64,000 nt of DNA, from NCBI RefSeq assembly GCF_022539665.2, contig NC_081332.1:1261773-1325772 (forward strand), in the 5' to 3' direction. The notes under the pieces are model-generated. The model saw only the letters and a program-made list of their open reading frames with translations, searched no databases and was not told where the DNA came from. The stretch comes from Daphnia carinata (lineage: Eukaryota > Arthropoda > Branchiopoda > Diplostraca > Daphniidae). Both the position numbers and the translations under genes were made by a program. Below, one piece after another: positions 1-11,352 of the stretch (the stretch's first letter is position 1; each line of letters opens with the position of its first letter).

Positions 1-2
1 CC

Positions 3-353
3 ATGGGCATCAGTAAAACCATTGCGATAGTGCAACGAGCTATTGGCAAAGAATTCAACGGAAGAGTTCCTAATAAAAACGTCATCAAGTTTATAGATGG
101 ATTGAAGGATAATGTTGACGCAATGGTACACGGCATTATCAGTGTATTCAGCGAAATGGAGAAAAGACAGATCCTTGATCGGGATACTGTTAACAGTTTG
201 CATGTAACAATAAAAAATGTCATTAAAACATGTATCGATCTAGAAGGCACTGATTCGGAGGAATCTAAATTAACTCTAGATGACCATACGATGGATGAAC
301 TAATTGTCATTAATAATAAAATAGAATTTTTAAAGTATAGTTATGGTCAATAG
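3..353 (+). CDS. C-terminal part of an unrecognised protein (5' end outside window)
   Basis: An open frame of 116 codons runs from the window edge to a TAG at 351-353, followed by a T-rich 3' UTR and an AATAAA polyadenylation signal at 555-560. The peptide is mixed and soluble, rich in Lys, Asp and Ile, with several short predicted helices (for example KFIDGLKDNVDAM) and no membrane segment or signal peptide. The ATG at position 3 may be internal, because the frame could continue upstream of the window. I do not recognise the family. Most likely it is the last exon of a gene that starts to the left. Confidence 0.5.
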   Translation: MGISKTIAIVQRAIGKEFNGRVPNKNVIKFIDGLKDNVDAMVHGIISVFSEMEKRQILDRDTVNSLHVTIKNVIKTCIDLEGTDSEESKLTLDDHTMDELIVINNKIEFLKYSYGQ

Positions 354-560
354 AATTTGAAATTTCTTTTTTTTTTAAGTGTTATGTTTTTTTAACGCAC
401 GCTGTTAAATGTCTTATCACCAAGCTCCTGGGTAAACAGTTTGTTACCATTTCATGTTACTGTTGAATGCACGTTACGGTGATCTGATTCTACTGAGCCA
501 AACACGGTTGTAGTGTGGGAAAATATGTAGCAATTATACATCTAAGCTGGTAGTAATAAA

Positions 561-3500
561 AATATTTTGAAATATTGAGTGTATGTCTTAAAACATTTAA
601 ATGATTGTAGTGAATCCAGAAAAAGTGTTTCTCGAATATCCGTCAAATCCGTCCCGACCGATGATGTAATAGAATAACATTTATGAAATTTCGCAGTTAG
701 CTACTTGGTGAAGCATGTGCTTCAAAAGCTAAAAGTCAGTGGTTCAAATCTCTGCAAACCCGTTGTTCTTTAACGGTTAATTGTTTATTTACTCCCTCTG
801 AGTGACGATTACAAATACCAAAAAAGGTTAAACTGCTCAAATGAAGCCTTCGTGTCCAGCAAAGTCCTAATATGCTGAGGTCAGTCTGTGGAAAGTACCG
901 TTCTTCGAGGGCAAAATCCCTACTTTTAATTCAGATGAATATTCAATTCATCTTTCGGATTCACAAGATTTGTTGACAAGTTTGGCATCGTAAATCACAT
1001 ACTAGCCATACTCGACGCTGTCAGATTTTTAAGTTTTAACGATCTTGTACGTAAATCAGGATGTTTTTATGGCGTTGGATTTACAAAGTTTTATACAGTA
1101 GATAAATATTAATTTACACGTATTGAAGATATTTTGTAAAAGTAATAAAAATGAAACAAATATTCGCTGATATTTGGCAACATTTTACCATTCCTTCTAA
1201 ATAGCCCAAAATGGCGACATCCGGCGCGGTTAGTTGCTTAGCTAGCGAGAGCATTGAACTATTAGTGTAGAACTACAACTCACCGCCGTATGGCACGTGT
1301 TATGGTCATTGTCCAGATCCGGTAAAAGCGACTTTCGGATTCCCCACTTTGGAATCAGGAAAATTGTTCGGTAATATTTTATGTTAAAGGTTTCAGGTTT
1401 TGCTTAAGTGTAGTATCATTTATGAATTTTAAAGCCGATAGTTAATCATATCTTAATTTTCAAAATGACTTGGGCAGAAAGCAATTCCCTTTGCTGTGAT
1501 CGTCTTCCCGCCTAAAACTTATTAAACGCAAAATGGTTTCTATTAGCACTAATCTGGGATTATTGGTATAATTATATGTAATGGAGCAAGATCATTATCA
1601 CAAGGAAATTGGATACTTTTGTTGCACTATAATAAGCAATATTTCTATTAGTTCAGGTCATCCTCCCCCTGAATCACCATTATCGTTGGCTGGAATAGTG
1701 GATTGAGATCTTTTCTACCCTTGTGTTTCTGGTATGTTCATTTGAGATGACGTGTTTGTTTGTTCTAAGATGTTAATTTCCAATATCGTTTTTAGACTGT
1801 TCATCAATAAAAGCAGGTGTTTGCTCCTGAACTTGTCTACTCTACCTGCGTATTAACTTAACCCTGCTTCAGTAAATGGGAAATTCACACGGGTAAGAAG
1901 TTTCCTATTCCTTCAAACAAAAAGCTACTATAAAGTAAAGCGTTCATTTCAGATTCTCGTCGTGGGAAACTTTATCCAAAATCGTCCGCTTGCTGCTTTT
2001 CGGTCCGAGAATGGGAGTTAGTTTCTCGCCCAGTGGTATTATCTTGCTTGTTGAGCTAAAGTTTCCGTTATAACGCTATTCACTACAAAATTTCCTTTTC
2101 TAGAACATGTGTGTCTTTATCGCCGTGGGACTTCGCCAACGTGTTCCGATTACTAATTGGACCCAATTGAACGGGTACGAATGTCTACACGTTGGAAGAA
2201 AGTGAAAGGAAGTAAAAGGCAAACCACAGTATGCTGGGAAGTTTGTTTTCTTCACCCGAGTTCTTTGAAAGGAGAGGATGACAGCTCTTTGAGTTGGTGA
2301 ATTCCGTGCACGTAATTCACGGCGATTCGAATTTAAGGAACATCCGTATCTATTAGTGGCGGAAACGCACGTAACCAACGCTCTTCTTACTTTGGTTGGA
2401 CCTTATTCTTCCTTTCTCAACTTATTTCTCATTCATTTTCTTTCCTATTCATTGCCTGTCGTTTTCATCATTCAGTTTTTTTTTTACTAGGTGTTGGTGG
2501 CTTGCCCTATGATGGATCGTTTCTTGCCTGCAACCCGTCTTTCCGTGGTCTGTTTTCACTTTAGTGCTGCTCGCCATTTTAGGCTTTCTGGGAGGCAAGT
2601 ATCTGGCGGATTTGTTCATGTGAGGAAAAGTATCTGAAAACTATGTGCATAACCTTAAAGTAATGGTGTAACGTAAAGTCCATCTGGGGAAAAGTTCGGG
2701 AAAATGAAATCTTTTTTTTTTTTTTTAGATGTTTCTCCCTTCCTCTCGTCACATGGGTTCCTTGTCCTTTCTCTTGTGGAAATTGAGTCGGGGCTTCCTA
2801 CAACCGGCGGCTCGGCGAGTTACCCAGGAACAGAGGGTCACGGGAACTGGATTAGAGGTTTGTCACTTTATCCTATAAAGCCGTCAATACGTTCTTACCC
2901 AGAATCCGCTGCTGGCCTGGCGGGGAACGGTTCGGTAAGATAGGGTAGTTCAGGATTTCAGCATCAAGAGAACGTAATTTGACGTGTAAAAGTACAATAT
3001 ATTTAGTAACGCATTCCTTTTCATTAGACGTCGTTTTGAATGTTTTAACCTAAAATAACTTTCGAAGATGAGAGAAAATGGAAAAAAAATTCGAGAATTG
3101 AGATTAATGACCTATTGTTCGTTGGTGGATTGAATGATTGTTCTGGGAATTTGCATCTGCTATACATATACAATGACTACTCGGATCGTGCATGATAGTA
3201 GGTGGAATGGAACTGAGAGGTTGTTTAATGATGTTGGAATTGTGACTCAAAAACAGGAAAGGTATGTATTGTTTTAAATGCTGCTATTGTATTACTTCAA
3301 ACAATTTGTTTGTTGGGGGTTTAACAGCTGTGAGGATGGGAGAGTCTCTGAGACTTCCTGTCATTGAAATGGTTTTAAGTTGCCGTGTGAATGTTTTCCG
3401 TGCATTCTGCACATCTGTCTTCTTTCGACGGCCGGCTCAGCAGATTATTGAAGACGCCCAACATAAGCATCTCAGCAGTGAATGCGATGAAGAGAGGTAA

Positions 3501-6500
3501 TATTCCAATCGTGCTTTAATGTCGTTATTAATTTCCATTTTTTTCTTATTTATTCGTAGCTGGGTCTAATTTATCGTTGGGTGAATTGGTTTCATTAACT
3601 GTTAATATTAAAGATATCTTACTTAAGTAGAAACAAAGTGGAATGGTATTGAATTGATGTATTGATCAGTAAGTGTCTTGTACTGTTCAAATGTGATCTC
3701 TGGCTGTCCATATCTCTTTTCTAGCTATGGTTTAGTCTTAGGTATCGTAATTCCTTTTTTGTGTTCATGTCTTTTCTGTTTTTTGAACTTTTTTATTCAA
3801 AATATGCAATGATAAGAATAGATAGCTAAAATGAGCTTACATTTTTTAGGGGAAAGAAGAAAGCACAAATATCTAAATCTAGCTCAAATATGGTTGCCAT
3901 TTCTTGTGGTGTGAGATTGGTCATGTTGTCAAGTCATGAAGGTTTGCTGGTGGGTTCTCATCTTCTCTGTAAACTTCGATCAATAAACATTATATTGTTA
4001 ACTGATAGTTGGTTAAAAACTGATAGTTAATGAATTGATTCTCATTTTGAATGTTTGTTGGCTCTTTCAAACCCTTTTACGGACAGATTCACATGTGCTG
4101 ATTTGAAAATGAAACGAAAGGAAACACAAAAATTAATACTTACAAAAGAAGAAAGTTAGCTAATCTAGGAAGATAGCTGTTGGGTCATTCAACCAACTGT
4201 AGATTGGAACGCCAAGCATAAATTACTAACTTAGGCATGCAAATTGCATTGCACCATTATCATATTGATACTTGCCACTTCAATCGGTCTCTCCTTCTCT
4301 TCCTTAATGGATAAGATACTTATTATTTACATTTTCTATTTATCCATCAACAGCAAGTATATTTGACATAGCTGTTGATGGAATTAGGAATACAAAATCA
4401 AAATTACCTAAACGGTTAACAACACAGAAAGGTAAATAGTGACCAAGACGGTTAAAACTTATGCCATGTTATGTTTATAACTAAAAACGAAGAAATTCTT
4501 GCAGCAGTCGTAGCGGCCATTAATTTAGTACTTAAAATTTTAAACTTGTTGAGAGATATAATAAACGGCTCCTAGATGGCGTCAAAGTCTTTTGACATCA
4601 CTTTCCCATAATTTCAACACATTTTGCTTGTGCGTTCGTTTGGGTGTGCAACTGTCTGACTGAAGTCCTGTGTAAGTTTACTTCGAAATATGGTAATTGT
4701 CAATTTTTTAAAATTACAATTGGAAATCTCGTTTATTGTTAAAAGGATCAGCTATTGTTTCACTATTTACTTGTTTTTCAAAGACTGGATATAGTGAAGA
4801 TCAACTTGCTGGTAAGAATGCTTTTTAAAGTGGCTATTTTCTTACCTTATATGGTAATGAAAGTTGTAAAAATGTAAAATAAATCATTTTTAATATTTCT
4901 GGTTCTAATAGAATCTAATTTTTTCTTTTTCAGAGCACAAATTTACCGTTTTCACACATCTTCGAATTTAGCGGTACTTGGGGTTTTCTGCAACCATCCA
5001 AAATTTCATCGGACATCAAAGTGAATTAGGGTGGAGTATTTTCTAAATGATTCGAGTTTTCACTTTTGAGGTTTTGAATTTGCTTGAGGTATGTCCTGGG
5101 CTGATTTCCATTGAAAGCGAATAATTTACAACTTTACCAAAAAAATATGCTTTTCAATGTTTTTCAGCATTTAAAATTATAAACAGTGCTTCGGTAATTT
5201 TATAGATAAAAGTTATTCCATGTACGTAGATGTTCATTGTACAGAGATTTTCAGAAAATGGTCCCATAGGTGATAAAATTAATATTATATGTATTATATA
5301 TACATATTATTAAAGTTAAGGAGGGATGTTTTGTTAACAAGAATCGGATAATTTGATTTCTTGGGGATTCCGCTACACTTATACTTTGTGAATGGCGATT
5401 AAGCGTAAATTTTATTCAAAACGGATGATCATTCAGTAGTTTTGACTACATTTGTGCGTCTAAATATATGTTAATATTTATTGTGTACTATGTATTCCTT
5501 GTAAGCAACATACGTCTTAACATGAAAATTGCTTTTAATCTATGAAACTATCGAAGCACCAAATATCTAGGCGCATTATATGTGTCCGTGTATTACTGAT
5601 AAAATTTTGTTTGTATGTTGATGCTTTAGCCACGGGTTTAGAAGCGTTGCATGTACGTTTAATGATATAGAAGTGAAGCAAGGAATTTCGATAGGTATTT
5701 TGCTAACGTAGAGAAATAAGTAATTTTTTTAAACTTTACCATTACGTTATTTCATTTGATTTGTCACTCCAATTCTTTGTTATTAGCAAAATTTTCTTTA
5801 GGATTTGTAAGTGTTATATTTTCCTAAGTCTTGTTTGAAACTAACAGTGTTTTCATTTTATTGTAGTGCTGTTGAAGATGGAACTGCCATGAAGAGGAAT
5901 TAATTAACTTGCGGTATGCCCTTGAAATCGAACAGCGTCTAAGGGTGTAAACTGAAAGAAGTTATTCAATCATTATTTACTCAACAAAACAAGATAAGGT
6001 AGAAAAATGCCTAAACTAATTTTCAGGCCCGTTTGAAATGTATGTTTTTGATGATAGATGGCGAGTGGCTTCCCGTGTGCCCTTCGACATCGTCAGTACG
6101 CTTTCGAATTTGACATGTTCAGGAATGCTAGTAACATGCATACATAACAGCATGTTAATACCAGAGCATCCTGGTGAGTTTGTGCGAAACAGCTACACTT
6201 CGAGCTTGACATACGTATTGATTATGCCTGGGATACTGCTGGTAAACTAAATGTTAAACCATTGTAGCAGCCATTTAATCGAGACACCTAGAGGAGGAGT
6301 TATCACCTATTTTGCCATGCCATGGAAATATCAGCTGTTCCGTCTCGTCTGACGTCAACCGAGAAAGGCATCGAGGTTTCGTTCTGTGAAATTTCTTCGC
6401 CGATTTGTTATTTGAGGTATGTTTATGACGTAAATTTTCCGTTTTTGGCGTAAAGATAGATTTACATTGTTGAGATAACACATAGGTGCCTCTTAGAAGT

Positions 6501-7288
6501 CTCACAACTAAAGTTTTAAGTAAAAGCAGCATTATGCGACTGTAGTAAATTACGGGGAGAAGTATGGCTGAGTATCGTTTGGTTACCAGCATATGTTTTG
6601 CTTTTGTTATTTTAATGTACATAATTTTACCATCTTTAAAGAAATGGAACTATTGGTTGTAAAATTTTTCAATCTAAGTGTCAATGCTTCCAGGTTTTGT
6701 TAGGTATTTTATTTTTACTTTGAGTACTATTTATCGTTGGATTTATTATTTGAATACTTTTTATGTTAACAATATTGGTGTAAACTGTATTTGCAGGTTT
6801 CCAAGCTGTGTCTGGTGTGCTGGCTAGGGGAATATGCTGTGAAAGTATGAAATGCCAGCAATATTATGGTGTCAATTTGAATATAAATATATAATATTTG
6901 CAGTGTCATTCCTGTGTTACATATAGTGCCTGCTTTGAAGAAAAGAGAAAAGCTAAAGATTTAGTTGTTTGAATGGCTTTGAAATACTACCAGGAAAGAA
7001 GTTTTGTTGTAACAGTAAAGCATATAGAGAAGAGAGTCAGAGGAAAATGCTTTGAAATGGAACATGAACATTCCTAAGTTCTTTTGCTTTTCTTAGTTGG
7101 CTTAGTGGAACAGTTTGGTAGCACGAGTAGTTGCTTTTATTATAAGTTTTAAATTGTAAAATAAATACAAGTGAGAAATTTATAAAGAATTCTTATATTG
7201 TCCCACCTCCACCACACAATTCCACCACTATTTTACATACATAATATTTACATAAATACAAATACATACAAACATACACTTTACTAAG
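561..7288. other. AT-rich stretch without a supportable protein gene
   Basis: No frame in this 6.7 kb shows a conserved motif or a coherent set of splice sites. The open frames that exist (2100-2378 -, 3264-3500 +, 6038-6250 +, 6275-6622 -) read as random composition. A somewhat GC-richer patch at about 1195-1345, which contains AAAATGGCGACATCC, resembles an arthropod 5' UTR or promoter. A non-coding RNA or a long 5' UTR/intron of a gene cannot be excluded. A CTCF-like word (CCTAGATGGCG) lies at 4571-4581. Confidence 0.4.
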
Positions 7289-7292
7289 TTAA

Positions 7293-7622
7293 CCCGTTGG
7301 CTGCCAGGCCATGCAACCCGTAGGTTGCTTAACTACAGTAACTACGCATCGCCGTCTGAAGGATCCGCGAACAAGGTGGGACTTGTCCGAAGACAAGTCC
7401 GGGCTGACACGGCAATAGATTCCATTCCGGGAATGCACACCCCAGGAATCTATTGCCGCATCGACAAAGAGAGGCCCTACTGGTGCATTGCCTACGGCGC
7501 CTAATGGCATAAGCCATTAGGCGCAATGGCGACTGTTCCCCCCATGGCCATGGGGAGAACAGCGCCCGGTCCCTATAAGCTACAAAAAAAAATGGGACGC
7601 AAACGGGGTGGCAGCCAACGGG
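7293..7622. mobile_element. piggyBac-type MITE, 330 bp, flanked by TTAA
   Basis: Perfect 14-bp terminal inverted repeats (CCCGTTGGCTGCCA at 7293-7306 and its reverse complement at 7609-7622) are flanked directly by TTAA at 7289-7292 and 7623-7626. TTAA target duplication and ends that begin with CCC are the hallmarks of piggyBac-family elements. The 330-bp interior carries no transposase, so the element is non-autonomous. It is full of nested palindromes: 7381-7398 (ACTTGTC, 4-nt loop), 7411-7423 against 7445-7457 (GGCAATAGATTCC, perfect), 7497-7524 (12-bp arms, ATAA loop) and CCCCATGGCCATGGGG near 7538-7553. It is much more GC-rich than its flanks. The perfect ends suggest fairly recent activity. 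Confidence 0.85.
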
Positions 7623-7699
7623 TTAACTTACAGATTACAATGCAAAACAAAACAATACCAGGGCAACGTTCCACGGTGAAATCCTCCATCCTCGAGGGG

Positions 7700-8062
7700 A
7701 CGGTGACAGCGACCAGGTGAAGGCGATGAGGTGAAGGCGATGAGGTGAAGGCGATGAGGTGCGACGAGGCGAAGGCGATGGTGACAGCGACGAGGCGAAG
7801 GCGATGGTGACAGCGACGAGGCGAAGGCGATGGTGACAGCGACGAGGCGAAGCCGATGGTGACAGCGACGAGGCGAAGGCGACGGTGACAGCGACGAGGC
7901 GAAGGCGACGGTGACAGCGACGAGGCGAAGGCGACGGTGACAGCGACGAGGCGAAAGGCGACGGTGACAGCGACGTGGCAAAGGCGACGGTGACAAGGCG
8001 ATGAGGCGACGGTGACAGCCCCTAGGCGAAGGTGATGAGACGATGGTGACAGCGACGAAATG
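7700..8062. repeat. minisatellite, 14-bp then 26-bp units
   Basis: Starting about 80 bp past the right end of the TTAA element, three copies of a 14-nt unit (AGGTGAAGGCGATG) lead into about eight copies of a 26-nt unit made of GCGACGAGGCGAAGG plus CGATGGTGACA, then decayed copies to about 8060. The 26-mer contains the 14-mer core plus 12 nt. The plus strand is strongly G/A-rich. A 154-codon frame on the minus strand (7628-8092) is only a translation of this array; 26 is not a multiple of 3, so the apparent protein repeats every 26 residues. Confidence 0.85.
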
Positions 8063-8760
8063 AAGGCAATAGATGAAATGTGGTCCTATCACGTAATTTT
8101 ACATTACAATACAATAATACTCCACAACATGAAAACTTGAAATACCAAAAAGGTGGATGGTTCCAAAGCCTATGCAGGTTTATAGCCAACGGTGGGAAAA
8201 CTGAAGGTTTGAAGATTTGAGGCTCAACGGATGAAAGGTAATGGGAAACTGCATTGTGGCCAAATGAAGATTGAGAGATTTAAGCATTGTGTCTTAATCT
8301 ACTCAATTTTGTTACCTACAGTGTCAGCATCCCTTGTGAGTGTAAGACCATGATCTTGATAGCAATGGAAGTACGATGCCCATACAGAATAGGAATCCTC
8401 TCACTGTGCAGTTGCATGATGACCAGTGGCAATTATAGCCTGTCCATACCATGATATAACAAGCTGAACTGTTGTATGAAGGGGAAAAATCAGTGTAAAA
8501 TATTTGCCACTCAAAACACACAGCACAATGGATTTATTTCTTTACAAAGAACATACCATCGATTCTTTGTTGAAGTATCCTTTGAAAGACAAAATGTAGG
8601 GAACAGAACAAACGTGTAAACCATTCACTTCCGTACTCACATAGCAATTAACGATGACAAATTTTCCAAATAGTTGAGTTTCAACCGCTAGATGTCTCTT
8701 AGTTATAAGTAAAATTCCTATCAAATTTTAAGCCCGACAAAAAAAAATAAGCCCGACTAA

Positions 8761-9502
8761 GGCAATCCGTTTTACCCATAATAAAAATAAGAAATGTTGT
8801 CCTTTTTTTCTATTTTACTGCTATCGCCATCTACCGGTCACATTTCTAGTTATAGAATGGGCTTATATGCTCGGGCTTAAAATATTTTAGATTACTCCAA
8901 AACTATAAAATCTACGTAAAAACAAATTCCATATTCGTTTTTCATGGTTAATCCTGAATCAAAATCAACTATAGTTATCTAGATTTAATGCTATTATTTT
9001 TTTAATAGGAAAAAAATATTAAGCCCGGCAATATAAGCGCGGGCTTATTTTTTAACCCAACTTTTACCATTTTTTACGTTTTATTCAAAAGCTATGAGTT
9101 CCACGAGAAAACAACACTCACATTCGTGATGCCCGTTCAATTCTGCATCGTAACATGTATTTAAAGCGAAATCTAAAATTTTGCAAAAATTGAAAAGTAA
9201 GAAGGCTATATTGCCTTCTCACTTTTCCAATTTCTTAAAATCCTAGATTTCATTAAAAATACATTATTCCGATTCAAAATTAATCGCTGATCACGAAAAT
9301 GGGGTATATTTTTATACGAGGCATTTAATTTTTGAATTAACCATAAAAAACACAAAGTAGGGCTTATTTAGTCGGGCTTAAAATTTTTTTCGGTCGGTGT
9401 ATGCAGAGAATCAACTAGAAATATTACCGGTAGATGGCGTTAGCAGTAAAGAGGAAAAAAGTCCAATGTTTTTTATTTTTATCATGGGTAAAACGGATTG
9501 CC
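8761..9502. repeat. large inverted repeat (91-nt arms, ~560-nt loop)
   Basis: The left arm at 8761-8851 and the right arm at 9412-9502 are diverged reverse complements. Shared words include GGCAATCCGTTTTACCCAT, ATAAAAATAA, TTTACTGCTA, CGCCATCTACCGGT and TTTCTAGTT. The loop and the immediate outer flank carry many copies of AAGCCCG or its complement CGGGCTT (about 8731, 8750, 8872, 9021, 9043, 9371). No open frame of a transposase is present. It is probably a fold-back or MITE-like non-autonomous element, or two facing copies of one short repeat. Confidence 0.7.
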
Positions 9503-9574
9503 ATAGATCAACACCAAAAAGGAAAACACTTAATTGGAAATAGCACACCATTTGATTTGATGGAAACTCTACGA

Positions 9575-11130
9575 GCACAAAATAGTTTGATTTCTGACAC
9601 TACGGCTGATGAACTTGCGTCGCCATCTAGCGGAAATTCAATTTCGTCACATTTGCAAATAAGCCCGACAAAAATAACTAACCCCGACTTTTCGTATTTT
9701 AAAAATTAATGTTTGAAACCTAGATATTGCCATAACAATACATGATTTGAATTCGCAATTCAACGCTGATGTCGAAACTTCAGTTTGTTTTTACCTGAAA
9801 GTTATAGTTTAAGAGTTATTCAAATTCGACGTGGTTGTTATAAAACCCCTTTAAGTAGAAGTAAAAACCACAATTAATAATCAAAAACAAAACGCTGTTT
9901 AGAGAATGGAAGCTACACTTATGATCAAAATGCTTAAAATGCTTGGAATATTAATGTTCATTTTTTACTTTTTGCAAAGTTGAAAAAAAAAAAAATTACC
10001 GGAAGTGACCAGAAATAGTCTATATCTCCAGAAATACTGAGCCCACAACAAAACGAATATGATTGTCGTGATCCTCATGAAATTTAGGGTGTGTCTGACC
10101 TATTTTATCCGTTTTTGGTGAAAAGTCCAATTTGGCCAAAATCGCGATTTTTCCTGAACTATAGTTCAGGGAAATTTGCGATTTTTGACGATTTTCGGGT
10201 ATTTTCTACTGACACATGGATTCGACCCCAAATTTCACGAGGATTACGAAAATGTCGGTCTTTTTTTGTTCAGAACAACAGATAGTGAGTTATTAAGCAT
10301 TTAAAAACCGGATCTTAAACCGGAAGTTGAAATTTCGGAAATTTAAAAAATGAACATTGTTTTCCTTTATAGGGTACAAAGGATATGCATAGTTTCAAAC
10401 GTAAACTATAGAGAATTCACATAATATGACCTTTCAAAGTTCTTAAAGTTCAGTTTTCAGATGCGGCCTACATACCACTTCAAAGGACTACCGCGCACAT
10501 AACAATTGAAGCTAATGTTTCAAAACCATCACCCTTATTTGGCAGCCATCCGAACTAAGGTGATAGTGGAACAGATCTGGTTATCACCAGAAGAAAGTAA
10601 ATTGGAGATCCAATTCTTGCAGATATTTTGATGGCAAATTGCACATCTTGTAATAATATTTTACTCATAATCAGTGATTTAGGTTCGACATGGCAGATCA
10701 GGTTTGCCACACCAATACATGATTCGAACTCGCTATTCAACAGGCGATGCCGAAAATTCAGTTTTGGTTTACCTGGAAGTTATAGTTTTGGAGTTATCCA
10801 AATTCGAAGTGGTTGTTATAACACAATCCTTTGGGTAGAGGTAAAAACCACAATTAAAAAACAAAAACAAAACACTGTTGTGATGATGGAACCTCAAATA
10901 CACCTTCCTAACGCAACAACGTGTTTAACAATAAACATCACGAGAAAAAGACACAAAAATAGTTCGATTTCTGACACTAGGGCTGATGAACTTGCATCGC
11001 CATCTAGAGAAAATATAATTTCGTCAAATCTTCAAATAAGCCAGACTTTCCTATTTTTTATTTCTTAATGTTTAAAACCTAGATGGTGCCACACAATTTC
11101 CATGATTTGAACTGACAATTCAACACCGAC
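9575..11130 (+). repeat. diverged direct repeats (two modules, 2-3 copies)
   Basis: Module A (GATTTCTGACACTA..., CGCCATCTAG..., ending in AATAAGCC.GAC) occurs at about 9588-9671 and 10966-11046. Module B (AATACATGATT.GAA, then GAAGTTATAGTTT, GTGGTTGTTATAA and AAAAACCACAATTAA) occurs at about 9720-9905 and 10705-10885, and its beginning recurs at about 11066-11130. The order A-B then B-A-B suggests a decayed tandem array with a unit near 380 bp. It shares the AAGCCCGAC and CGCCATCTAG words with the neighbouring inverted repeat, so all belong to one repeat family. Confidence 0.65.
10153..10170. repeat. perfect 18-bp palindrome
   Basis: CCTGAACTATAGTTCAGG is a perfect palindrome with no loop. 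It sits between two diverged copies of a GCGATTTTT word (about 10144-10152 and 10178-10186), inside the interval separating the two repeat modules. It could be a protein-binding site or part of a transposon end. Confidence 0.6.
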
Positions 11131-11352
11131 GTGTTAGAAACCTGTCGGTCTCATCTTGCAGGAAATGTAATGTCCCGGCCAATTTCCGGTACGCTGCTGT
11201 CATTTATCCATCTTCCCATTCATTAACGTGTATTGAAAACTTTCATAATAAACAAAGGAATGACACGTGAAATAAATTCTTACAGTTACGAATGTTTAAT
11301 ATCACAAGAGGCATATTGACCATTTCTGGACAGATTTATTCAAATTCCATTT

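Noticed and set aside
700-770. tRNA-like GGTTCAAATC word
   Set aside because: No acceptor, D or anticodon stems could be built around it.
7628-8092. 154-codon minus-strand frame rich in Arg, His, Ser and Pro
   Set aside because: It is only a translation of the 26-bp minisatellite; the reading frame persists because the unit lacks stops.
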